From: Histomonas meleagridis
Lineage: Eukaryota; Parabasalia; Tritrichomonadida; Dientamoebidae
Length of the DNA stretch: 64,000 nt
Direction of reading: 5' to 3'
NCBI GenBank assembly: GCA_020186115.1
Contig: WSYJ01000187.1
Coordinates: forward strand, 183,937-247,936
This document shows positions 48,336 through 57,517 of this stretch, piece after piece; within the stretch, counting starts at the first letter, position 1; every line of letters begins with the position of its first letter. The translations under genes were made by a program, and so were the position numbers. The notes under the pieces are model-generated. The model was not told where the DNA came from. It did not search any database and saw only the letters and a list, made by a program, of their open reading frames with translations.

Positions 48336-51050
48336 TTACTTCTGGATTTTAGCCAAAATATTATCGAGCACGCCGATATTTGTCTGACTTAGTTCAGAAG
48401 ATTCATCATTCTTTTTATCCATTTCCAATTTTGTTCTTTTTATTTCGAATTCCATTTTCGCGAAAGCTTCGAATATTGAATTCATTGAAAGTGTTTTAAT
48501 ATTTTCTCCGAAAGACAATGCCAAAACGTTATGTAATTGTTTAATTTTCTTAAACATTTTCATTAATTCGTTGATATCATTTTCGTTTTTCTTTTGAAAC
48601 TCAATGAACTGTGGGTATAAACAATGTTTATATTTCTTTTTAATGAACAATTTCTCGGCTTCTGGCATTGATTCTTTAACGTTATTATAAATTTTTATTA
48701 ATTGTTTATACGATTTCTTAATGTTATCATAATTAACATTTAAAGCCTTTTTAACTATTGCCATTTCATTACAAAATTCTTCGACGAATTTAAATTGTTC
48801 AACAACGAAATGAATTAAATCATATCCATTGATTTGTGTCTTAATTTCATTAATTTGATTAATGAAATCAAGATTAAAACCATATGCACCTCCAAGTGGT
48901 GTTCCGCCATTACAAATATTACCAATTTTAAGTAATAACGCAAGAAGTTGTTGAACGATTTTTGATTCGATTAAATAAGTTAATGCATTAATAAGAATTT
49001 GGAATTGTTTTTTGATTTCTTTATTTTGCTTTACAAAAATACTTCTTAAATATAGAAAATCAACACTTTGATAAAGCATTTTAATTGTACTTAACTTTAA
49101 TACAAATTGTTCAGCTTTGCCAAGTAATGGAAATCCTCCGTTATATGTAGAAACTGATTGGATTTCATTTGCTGTTGGTAAATTATTCCTTAAAAGTAAA
49201 ATTTCTTCTGATGTAAAATTATTATCCAAATGAGAAATTGTGTTTTTAATTTGTGAAATCGTTTTCCTTAATCGAGACAACATAAGTATAATTTCTTCTG
49301 ATCTATTTTTATCCAATATTTCAATCTTTTTATTTGTTGATGATGGATTCTCATCAAATATTTCTGTTAATTTTTCCTCATTTAATTCAACATTTATTTG
49401 ATTAATTGATTCCCAAATTGTGTTTTTAATTGAATCATTTGGAATCTTCTTCCAATATATATTTCGTAAAGGTTTTTTGGGACTTAAATTCGGCTTTTCA
49501 TTAATCGAATAACTTATAGTTTCTTCACTAATATTCGAAGTTGATTCATCTGTTTGACTTATATTATCAATATTCGTTTTGTTTAATTTTGATTTTAATT
49601 CTTCGTTTTCTTTTGTAATATCTCTACAAGCATTTTCAATTGTTGCAATTTTTTCTTTTAATAATTTGATTTTGTTTTTATGTTTCGATATTATTTCTTT
49701 ATACTTTTCGTTCTCAATTGTCTTTTCATCTTCTGTTTCATCTATCATTTCATCAAATGATTGTGTTCGGATATCATCTTCAATAGAATACATTTGCTTT
49801 GCTAAACTTATTAGAACAGAATTATTACCAGGAACTATGTTTAAATGTATTGGCTTCTCAAGTTTTACTGCTTTTTCAATTGCAAGTTTACATTTACTGA
49901 TGTCATTGGGTGATGACGCTGCATAAATTCTTGAAATATTAACAGTATTAAAGAAGAATGTTAAAAGCTTTTGAAAGTATTCTTTGTGTCGCACAGATAA
50001 ATCTAATAATCCAAGGTGTATGCTTTGATATAAAAATTGTGGATTCGAATTGAGCAAAAGTGCCTTACTAACCGTTTTATGATTAAACAAGTTAAGACCA
50101 TCAGGGAAAATTTGCGTGCAATCACGAATTATTGTTTCAAATTCACGCGCAATTGAATTAAGTGATGCGTTTGGACATGATTTAAGTGAAAGTATAAGTC
50201 CTGATTTATCAAGCTCTAAAAGCCAATCATATTGAAATGAAAGATATCGATCACTATCAGGATTTCCTTTAAGCTTGTGATAAATACCTTTGATGAAACA
50301 TAATAATGATCCTAAAAATTCAGGTCGAGGATCATTATTAACAAAATATGTAATATTTTTCCAACCATGTCGTTCGCGTTTAAGACGACGGAATGAATCA
50401 AAGATAATTCGGAGAATTATTCCTTCTTGTTTAGGATCAACATCACAATAAAGATAAGCAATGCAAATTTTGAAAACGGCATCAAATGTCTGAGGAATAT
50501 GTGTATGTATGCAATTAATAATGGTATCAAGGGAGTCATAAAAGGGAAATACTTTCTCAAGACCAATTTTAGTGTTACATATTTCATAAAAACAATCTAA
50601 AAGAGAAAGTAAAATTTTTCCTTCCTGATGTGTTATCCCTTCAGCTGTTGTGATACGTGATGAAATTTGTGAAATGATTGAAAAAATAAATGAATGACCT
50701 CCACAATTGAAAAATCGTTGAATCCAGCTTGTTCTATTAGACTTAAGTTGGTCTAAAAGTATCACAATAAGGTCTTCAGTAACTTTACGTCGAAGAGCTT
50801 TTAATAATGATTCTGGTGAGGGAATTTTTTGATCGCGATTTTGCTGTTCAACAACAAAAGCCCATTTTTCATTTGGAGGCTTTTGCTGGTACGAATTTAG
50901 TTTGGCACCAACAAAATTCAAATCACGAAATAAATCGAATGCCATCCAATTAACAGTTTCATCTCCAGGCATTTCATTAGGTAATGTGTTTGTTATAAAA
51001 GGTTCAAAATCTTTTTCGGTATATTCCTTTACACTTCGATTTAATATCAT
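48336..51050 (-). CDS. Diaphanous-type formin (GBD/FH3-FH2) without an FH1 region
   Basis: The start at ATG 51048-51050 gives 904 residues. A longer frame from GTG 51140 is rejected because an initiator TCATTTC stands 9-15 bases before this ATG. Residues ~1-390 resemble the GTPase-binding/FH3 armadillo region (PESLLKALRRK, WIQRFFNCGGHSFI). A coiled coil follows at ~450-510, then the FH2 domain from ~530, with RNIYWKKIPND, LPTANEIQSV and the conserved GNICNGGTPLGGAYGFNLD. The C-terminus is helical, with no clear DAD motif. The FH1 proline tracts that recruit profilin-actin are missing; only SPKKPLRN precedes FH2. It should nucleate or cap actin filaments, with Rho-type control. Confidence 0.88.
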   Translation of the reverse strand: MILNRSVKEYTEKDFEPFITNTLPNEMPGDETVNWMAFDLFRDLNFVGAKLNSYQQKPPNEKWAFVVEQQNRDQKIPSPESLLKALRRKVTEDLIVILLDQLKSNRTSWIQRFFNCGGHSFIFSIISQISSRITTAEGITHQEGKILLSLLDCFYEICNTKIGLEKVFPFYDSLDTIINCIHTHIPQTFDAVFKICIAYLYCDVDPKQEGIILRIIFDSFRRLKRERHGWKNITYFVNNDPRPEFLGSLLCFIKGIYHKLKGNPDSDRYLSFQYDWLLELDKSGLILSLKSCPNASLNSIAREFETIIRDCTQIFPDGLNLFNHKTVSKALLLNSNPQFLYQSIHLGLLDLSVRHKEYFQKLLTFFFNTVNISRIYAASSPNDISKCKLAIEKAVKLEKPIHLNIVPGNNSVLISLAKQMYSIEDDIRTQSFDEMIDETEDEKTIENEKYKEIISKHKNKIKLLKEKIATIENACRDITKENEELKSKLNKTNIDNISQTDESTSNISEETISYSINEKPNLSPKKPLRNIYWKKIPNDSIKNTIWESINQINVELNEEKLTEIFDENPSSTNKKIEILDKNRSEEIILMLSRLRKTISQIKNTISHLDNNFTSEEILLLRNNLPTANEIQSVSTYNGGFPLLGKAEQFVLKLSTIKMLYQSVDFLYLRSIFVKQNKEIKKQFQILINALTYLIESKIVQQLLALLLKIGNICNGGTPLGGAYGFNLDFINQINEIKTQINGYDLIHFVVEQFKFVEEFCNEMAIVKKALNVNYDNIKKSYKQLIKIYNNVKESMPEAEKLFIKKKYKHCLYPQFIEFQKKNENDINELMKMFKKIKQLHNVLALSFGENIKTLSMNSIFEAFAKMEFEIKRTKLEMDKKNDESSELSQTNIGVLDNILAKIQK

Positions 51051-51058
51051 TTTCTGGT

Positions 51059-51065
51059 GAAATGA
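51059..51065 (-). promoter_or_regulatory. Initiator-like TCATTTC before the formin ATG
   Basis: Read on the minus strand, TCATTTC fits the trichomonad initiator pattern and lies nine bases upstream of the ATG. It decided the start chosen. Confidence 0.5.
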
Positions 51066-51474
51066 TTTACATTCACATTTTCTGTTATAAATTCGGTTTC
51101 TCAGAATTTTCTGGTTCAATTCACCTGCTGAAATTTCCACTTTTCTATCGTTAAATAATCTCTAGTGGTAAATGGGAGGAACAATGCAAAAAAGGTTTTC
51201 ATCAATATATTAAGAACTTATGTAAAAGAAATACATTTGAATTCAACATTAAAAAATTGTGTTAGTAATTGAAATTTTCATTAAAATGAATGTAAAAAAA
51301 AATTAATAATCAAACAATTTTTCATTCAGTAAAGTATAACTTAATTTGTTGTTTTAAATAACAAAAAAAAACAATTAAGATAAGATGTCCATAGAAATGA
51401 TTTATTTGAATTCAATCTATACTTTTTCAATTTAAGTCATCACAATAGGCAAAAAAGAATTTAACACTTATTTC
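51066..51474. other. Intergenic, no gene seen
   Basis: About 400 AT-rich bases, including the formin promoter and the 3' end of the Rab-like gene. Confidence 0.45.
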
Positions 51475-52086
51475 TTAAATCGCAAATATTTTTATGCACA
51501 TTTCAAGAAGGTCTTGAACACCTTCGCCTGTTTTAACAGATATTTCTAAAAATTGTGCACCAAGTCTTTCTGCAAGGGCTTTTCCTTCTTCACTCGAAAT
51601 GACACGTTCATTTTTCATGTCAATTTTATTTCCGCATATGATACATGGGAATTGTTTGCTATCCCGTATTTGTGAAATGTGATGGTGCATTTCATTTATG
51701 TATTCAAATGACTGCTTATAAATGACGTCGTAAACAAAGACAAAACAATCTTTATCTAGATAAAAGGAAGGTGGGCGACTATTCATTGGTTCCATGCCGA
51801 AAGTGTTGAAAAGCGTCAATTGATATTGTTTGCTGTAAAGTGTGATAGTTTTATTATAAGTGCAATCGTAACTAGGTTCGTATTCTTGGTTGAATGTATT
51901 ATTTATGATACGTACCATTAAGCTTTGGCACCCTACTGCTGAATAGCCAAGGAAAGCGACTTTGATTGGCTTTGTTATTTCTGGAATGACTTTCGTGTTT
52001 TTCTTGACGAACTTATTTTTAGCATTTTTTCTAATAAATAAAAATCCGCACTTTTTGACACTCCACTTTTTGAATGATATACACAT
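51475..52086 (-). CDS. Ras/Rab-like GTPase-fold gene, 5' end replaced by a transposon end
   Basis: From ~52014 downward the frame encodes KVAFLGYSAVGCQSLMVRI...: a Ras-like fold whose P-loop reads G-Y-S-A-V-G-C-Q-S, with the lysine changed to Cys. It also has NTFGMEP instead of DTAGQE, an intact NKID and EISVKTGEGV near the end. There is no C-terminal Cys for prenylation. Upstream of 52030 the frame enters the IS481-like element, so the ATG at 52086 and the first ~19 residues come from its TIR. Sequence continuing the interrupted gene lies beyond 61228; it is open across the insertion point but shows no clear ATG. The gene is therefore broken or runs as a chimera from the TIR. It is probably also a nucleotide-binding-defective pseudo-GTPase. 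Confidence 0.65.
   Translation of the reverse strand: MCISFKKWSVKKCGFLFIRKNAKNKFVKKNTKVIPEITKPIKVAFLGYSAVGCQSLMVRIINNTFNQEYEPSYDCTYNKTITLYSKQYQLTLFNTFGMEPMNSRPPSFYLDKDCFVFVYDVIYKQSFEYINEMHHHISQIRDSKQFPCIICGNKIDMKNERVISSEEGKALAERLGAQFLEISVKTGEGVQDLLEMCIKIFAI
52015..52029 (+). repeat. Left target-site duplication of the outer IS481-like element
   Basis: ATTTTTAGCATTTTT, with one further matching T. Recurs at 61229-61243. Confidence 0.75.
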
Positions 52087-52363
52087 CAATCGAAAAGAAT
52101 AAGGCAAGAATGGGGCACCACAACTTCGTTTTTCAATGCACACCGATCAAAACCGCTCGCGCCCTTGGCGCTCGCAAAATGAACGACCACAAATGGTTAC
52201 GGTTGTGGTCGGACCAAAACTCAAAAGCAATTATTCAACAGTTAACAGTCAACACACAAACAGTCAACCAGTGTGTTGATGCAATCTGATCGATTGCATC
52301 GACCACCAAGCTTTCATTACAAAGCTCGGCGAAAGCCCTCAAAAAAATATCATTTCAGTTTTT
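52087..52363. other. Non-coding part of the outer element
   Basis: More GC-rich than its surroundings, with direct repeats of (A)ACAGTCAAC (three within 52238-52270) and GCATC/GATGCAATC(A/G) inverted pairs near 52275-52300. A 71-codon plus-strand ORF here has no recognisable features. Confidence 0.4.
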
Positions 52364-52873
52364 ATTAACTGCAAATGAAGTTTGCATCTTGCTGACCTGA
52401 GTACCTGGTCATGCTTTGGAATGCTTCTTGCGGTGTGGTCCTTTGACCAGTAAGAACCTTAAGCGAGCTTTGCTCCCACTTGGTGTTGTGCTGATCAACT
52501 AACCAATCAAGGTACTCACCTCTAAGTGGTTGAGTCTATTTCCTTTCGATGGTATCCCACCACCGTTCGATCTTTCCATTTTGTTGTGGTGTATAAGGAA
52601 GAGTCTTCTTTATTTCCACATTGTTCCTATGGAGAAGTTCTTCGAAGGGACCTTGGAACTCAGTTCCATTATCCATTATCATGATTTTAAAATAGCTTTC
52701 CTTCTGAAACGCATTTGCAAGAGCATTCATTGCGAAGATACTTGTTTTTTGATCAAGTATCTAATAATGGATAATCTTTCTACTCCTGTCATCAATAAAA
52801 GCGATTAAGTATTTTTGTATGAAATTTTCTTCTGGAAGTTTTTCCAGATAGTGGAGATCTGTGTGCCAAGCTT
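52364..52873 (-). pseudogene. IS481-like integrase, C-terminal half
   Basis: On the minus strand from the Merlin junction: AWHTDLHYLEKLPEENF (first Asp), IAFIDDRSR, MDNGTEFQGPFEELL (second Asp), PQQNGKIERWWDTIE (Glu), then LTGQRTTPQEAF and MTRYSGQQDANF. In-frame stops at about 52760 and 52536 and later frame changes show decay. Confidence 0.8.
52866..52873. repeat. Left 8-bp target duplication of the Merlin-like element
   Basis: CAAGCTTG, identical to 60552-60559. Confidence 0.85.
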
Positions 52874-53070
52874 GGGTACTCTCCAACCTAATGGGAAAAT
52901 TTGAATACCTTCCTCTCAAAAAGTGGAAATGCCTTTCAATTATGCGTGATTTTTTGAATAGCATTGAAAAATTCCCTTCCAAAATGTTTTTGTGAGAAAA
53001 TATTCCTTATCAAATTCGATTTCTATGTTCCACATTTTTTGACATTCAAATTTCTGAGAATTTATAAATT
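52874..53070 (+). repeat. Left TIR of the Merlin-like element (~195 bp)
   Basis: About 90% identical to the reverse complement of 60355-60551 by eye; the first 110 bases differ at almost no position. Contains CTCAAAAAGTGG. Confidence 0.88.
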
Positions 53071-53572
53071 GCCATCGTATTTTTTAAATAATTTTAAATT
53101 ATTCGATATTTTCAATTTTAATATGACAAATATGCACTGACACGCAACATTCTCAGATATAATATATTTATTGAACTCAATATTCATAATAATATATATT
53201 AAATTCGGTTTCCAAAATTCGGTCATAGGTATACTGGGAAGATATAAGAACTAGTCATTAAAAATACATAATATATGCACATAATTGAGAATATTAATTA
53301 ATATAAATATGAAATAATATTCATGATAAGTCAAGATAAATTTTTTTTCATTTTTAAAAGTGACATATATCACTTTTGTATGGTTTATTATCGTCGGTGC
53401 GCCGATGGTCAACGATATGACCAATTCATGCAAGATAAATGAGCAATAAATAAACATATTTCTTGATCAATTCATTGCAAATAAAGTAAAAATTACCCAA
53501 AAATTTCATTAATCATTATTTGAAATAAAAATATATGGGGAGGGGGATGGGGGTAAAAAAAGAATGCTCCTT

Positions 53573-54311
53573 TTATCTCGACTTCTATTCAATAAAAATT
53601 TTTTTTTAATAATATCATATTTAAATATAATATGTGTGCACTAAGATAATATGAACAAAGTTCTTTAACTCCTTTCTGATGATGATAAAAGTTCGTTAGA
53701 AATTTTCGTAGTTCCCTAAATTACTTCAAAAAAGTCCGAAAAAATAATGGTCTAATTCGTCCAAAACTTCGTAATTAAATATCTCTTCATCATATATAAA
53801 AAAAATAAAATCATATATGAAATATCGAAGAATCTAATTAGAAAAAATAATGTATGTATAAGAATTTCAAAGATGATTTGTAAAAAATTCAAAAAAGTGG
53901 ATTTATCATGCCTATACAAATAAACTCATAAAATGCACTATAGTAACTTGATTTAGCTAGTTACAAAGATCTTTTCTAAATATTGATTATCTAATCCCAA
54001 AAATATATTAGGGTAATATAAGACGACACATTAAATAATTTTGGATATTTTTATGTATGCTGTGTATTAAATAAAATATGTTCGAAAGTGAACCCCATAT
54101 AAAATAACGGTAGTTAGGTATAATGAAATGGTACATCATTCAAATGAATTTTGAGAAATACATATAAAGATTCATAAGAAGGTTTTTATTTATATAATAA
54201 TGAATGGGAACCATCTGTTCTATTTAAGATATGAAAGTGATGATTATTACATTTATTAACTAATAAAGAACCTATTCATCGTTCAATGTCAATTCTATAT
54301 AACAATTTACG
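53573..54311 (-). repeat. R750 repeat, copy B (inverted)
   Basis: Reverse complement resembles 55141-55893 throughout: TATATAACAATTTA, CAAATGAATTTTGAGAAATA, CCATATAA, GATTTGTAAAAAATTCAAAAAAGTG, AATTAAATATC. Identity is moderate with indels. Together with copy C it forms arms around an ~830-bp spacer. Confidence 0.8.
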
Positions 54312-55140
54312 CTGATAATGCTATTTGATAAAAAATCCTTTTTATATCATAATATATTCATTAAGGCACATATTTATAATGAACAATATTTCTTTGATAA
54401 TATATCGCCAGAAATTTAATTTTTTTATTAACAAAATAATAAGAAAACAGGAGTTAAAAAATATGATGGTTCATACCGATACACACACAATGCACACTAG
54501 TACCACACATATATTAATTATAATATACATTATACATTATTATAAGTTTATAATAGAAAAAAGCAAATGAACAGGAAAACATATATATTTCATAAGAATA
54601 TCAAATAACATATGAAAACACATTTGAACACCATAAATAACATAAGAATATGAATATTTACATTCGTAAACATATTGACTATGTAATTTACAATATATTA
54701 TGAGGCTTGTTTTTTATTGTAAGCTTTGCCGAATAATAACCCAATTTTTTGGGCAAGAAAAATAAATTATATATAAATAAAACTATAATATGCTGATGCA
54801 TTAAATGTTAATATACATATTCTACATAATCAGATAATATTTTAAAACTTTTTTCTTACTAACCAGAAATTAGGGTATTTATATCAATTTATATTTACCC
54901 CCCTATTCATATATCAATAATATATATTTCTGATTTTATGATTATATATATATCTTATTTTATCATAATATAATTGAATTTATATAAAACACCTTATGGT
55001 TAATGTATCGATTTTTGTATAAGAAATTCTCTTAAATGATTATATTTTTCTAATAATTTATGACTATTTACTCAAACAAGTGAAATAACTGCAGTTATAA
55101 TGTGAAATAAAAGGGTATTTTCATCAAGTAGAGTTGCAAA

Positions 55141-55893
55141 CATAAATTGTTATATAAAATTAACATTGAGTTACGGATGAGAACTTTATTAGCTGACAAC
55201 ATAATTTTATAACTTTCATACTTTAAATATAACATTAGACTTTTTATTTGTTATAATATAAATAAAAAACTTCTTTCTAACTTTCATCAATATTTCTCAA
55301 AATTCATTTGAATGTTGTATCATTTCATTTCTTCTAACAACAGTTAATTTATATGGGATCAGCTTTCGAACATATTCCATATAGTACAAAGCATACTTGA
55401 AAACTTTTAAATATATTTTATGTATTGCCTAATATTTAAATAATATGTTTTTTGTACTTACATATGAATATTTTGGGAAGATCTATGTAAATGACTCAAT
55501 TAAGTTACTGTCGTCCATTTCATTAGTATACTGGAATAAGTATGATAAATTCACTTTTTTTGCATTTTTTACAAATCATTTTTAAATTTCTTATGCATAT
55601 ATAATTTTCTCTAATCAGATTATTTAATACTACATACATGATTTTATATTCTAAATAAATGAGGATAAGATATTTAATTATAAAATTGACATAAATTCAA
55701 CCATGATTTTTTCAAACTTTCTCAATGAAATTTTGGTCATCACCAAAATTTCAAACAAATTTTTTTTCATTATCAAATAAAAGTTTAAAAAACTTTAATT
55801 CTAGTTTATTAATACACACATCTTATATAATAAAATAATATTATTCAAAATATTATTTATTCATTTGATGTAGAGATATGTGAGTCAATTAAT
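55141..55893 (+). repeat. R750 repeat, copy C
   Basis: Direct homologue of 18758-19475 and inverted homologue of 53573-54311. It stands about 370 bp upstream of the transposase ATG. No ORF is conserved among the three copies. Confidence 0.8.
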
Positions 55894-56267
55894 ATTGACC
55901 CTCATATATTTTTTTGATATATATTAAAAATCCATTCATTCTATATTATGAAATTATATTATTAATTTTTTTTATAAGCTAGATGTCTAGATATCAATAA
56001 TCATAATTTATTCGATTACAAATATATTTAAACAAATTATTTTTTATAAAATTTAATTGGATTTAAATAGAATATATTATATTTGATTTATTGAGCTATT
56101 TATGAAATATTATATGAATTAATTGATTTTGCTGATTATAATATTTGATTATTATCGACTTAAATCAATAAATTAATTTTCTTTTTATGTATACGCTTTT
56201 ATTTATTATTCATATTAATAATAATTCAATATTTTATGCATTATGCGTTTAATATTTATTTGTTATT

Positions 56268-57237
56268 ATGGATTACAATCAGCCTCAACAATTATCTTTC
56301 CCGTTTATCGATAATACTCTCTCTTATTTTTTTTTTTTTACGAATGAAGACGCAGCTATTCAATTTGCATTACAGAATGGAGTTATTTATAATCAAATGA
56401 TGTGTGAAAAATGTAATTTCGATATGCAGATCTACAGAGATTCTTCAAAAGGATTTGGATACAAATGGATATGCCCAAGATGCCACAAATCAAAAAAGTA
56501 TTTTATATGGAAGTATTTTTTTACTCGGCAAAAATACCACTTTCTAAGATTTTTTTATTTATTATATTGTTGGGTATATAAATATTCATGTAAAGATACT
56601 GCAAGAGAAGTAGGAGTGAGCAGAAACACAGTGACTTATTATTTTACTTTATTTAGAAATGCATGTGATGCATATGTTTTATCTTTAGAAGGTCTTGTTG
56701 TTGGCGGTCCTGATAAAACTGTTCAAATTGATGAAACTTTAATGTGCCGAAGAAAATATAATGTTGGACGATGTTTAAATCAAGTGTGGATCTTTGGGGG
56801 AATTTGTGTGGAAGATAGACAATTCTTTTGTCTTGTTGTACCTGATCGAACAAGAGAAACATTAGAAGAAGAGATTCGTAATCATATATTACCTGAAACA
56901 AAAATAATTTCTGATTGCTGGAAAGCGTATGACTTTCTTTGATGATGACAATGATTACGAGCATGAAACTGTTAATCATTCATGTAATTTTGTTGATCCT
57001 GAAACTAAAGCGCACACTCAAATGATAGAAAGACTTTGGAGGGAACTAAAAAAAATTAATAAAAGATATGAAGGAATCCCAGAAAATAAAGTCAATGAAC
57101 ATATATCAGAGTTCATGTGGAGATGGAATGTTATTCACAATAAGGATCAAATGTTTAGGGCCGCCGTTCAATTAATTGCAGACACAAAGTTTACAAAAGT
57201 AATTGATTGCGATGGAGAAGAAGAAGAGTTGGAATAA
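56268..57237 (+). pseudogene. Merlin/IS1595-type DDE transposase with one +1 frameshift
   Basis: Frame 1 (56268-56942) has a zinc-ribbon (CEKCNFDMQ...WICPRCHKSKK) and a helix-turn-helix (CKDTAREVGVSRNTVTYYF). The core follows with D in QIDETLMCRRKYNVGR and D in IISDCWKAYDF, then a TGA. Frame 2 (to 57237) continues FDDDNDYEHETVNHSCNFVDPETKAHTQMIERLWRELKK with the third acidic/Asn site and an acidic tail. The shift is at TTT CTT TGA TGA, so one T is extra, or a +1 slip at CTT-TGA is used. The ATG at 56268 is the first in frame. IS1595/ISXO2 transposases are ~300 residues, matching the joined length. Confidence 0.85.
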
Positions 57238-57309
57238 GTAAAAATTCATATCTTCGATTGTTATGATCATTTTTTATTTTTAGAAAATTGAGGAAAGAAA
57301 TATAAATAA

Positions 57310-57517
57310 TATTTTATTATGTTATTTAAATATCGATTCGTGAAAATTTATGTCACAAATTTCGAAATTTCGAAAATTTAATTTTTGTGAAAATTTAATT
57401 TTCGAAAAAATATGTATATATTATCTTTATTTGATGACATATTTTATTATATTATTTAAATATTGATTTGTTTAAATTTTTTGTTACAAATTTCGAAATT
57501 TCGAAAATTTAATTTTT
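57310..57517. repeat. Direct duplication of a ~77-bp unit
   Basis: Units 57310-57386 and 57440-57517 share ATTTTATTAT(G/A)TTATTTAAATAT and CACAAATTTCGAAATTTCGAAAATTTAATTTTT-type endings, with an AATTTCGAAATTTCG palindromic core. Confidence 0.8.

Noticed and set aside
52074-52289. 71-codon plus-strand ORF in the outer element
   Set aside because: Overlaps the TIR, no homology recognised; the integrase on the other strand explains the element.
54325-54570. 81-codon ORF in the R750 spacer
   Set aside because: Low-complexity Ile/His/Thr-rich sequence in AT-rich DNA; no support for coding.
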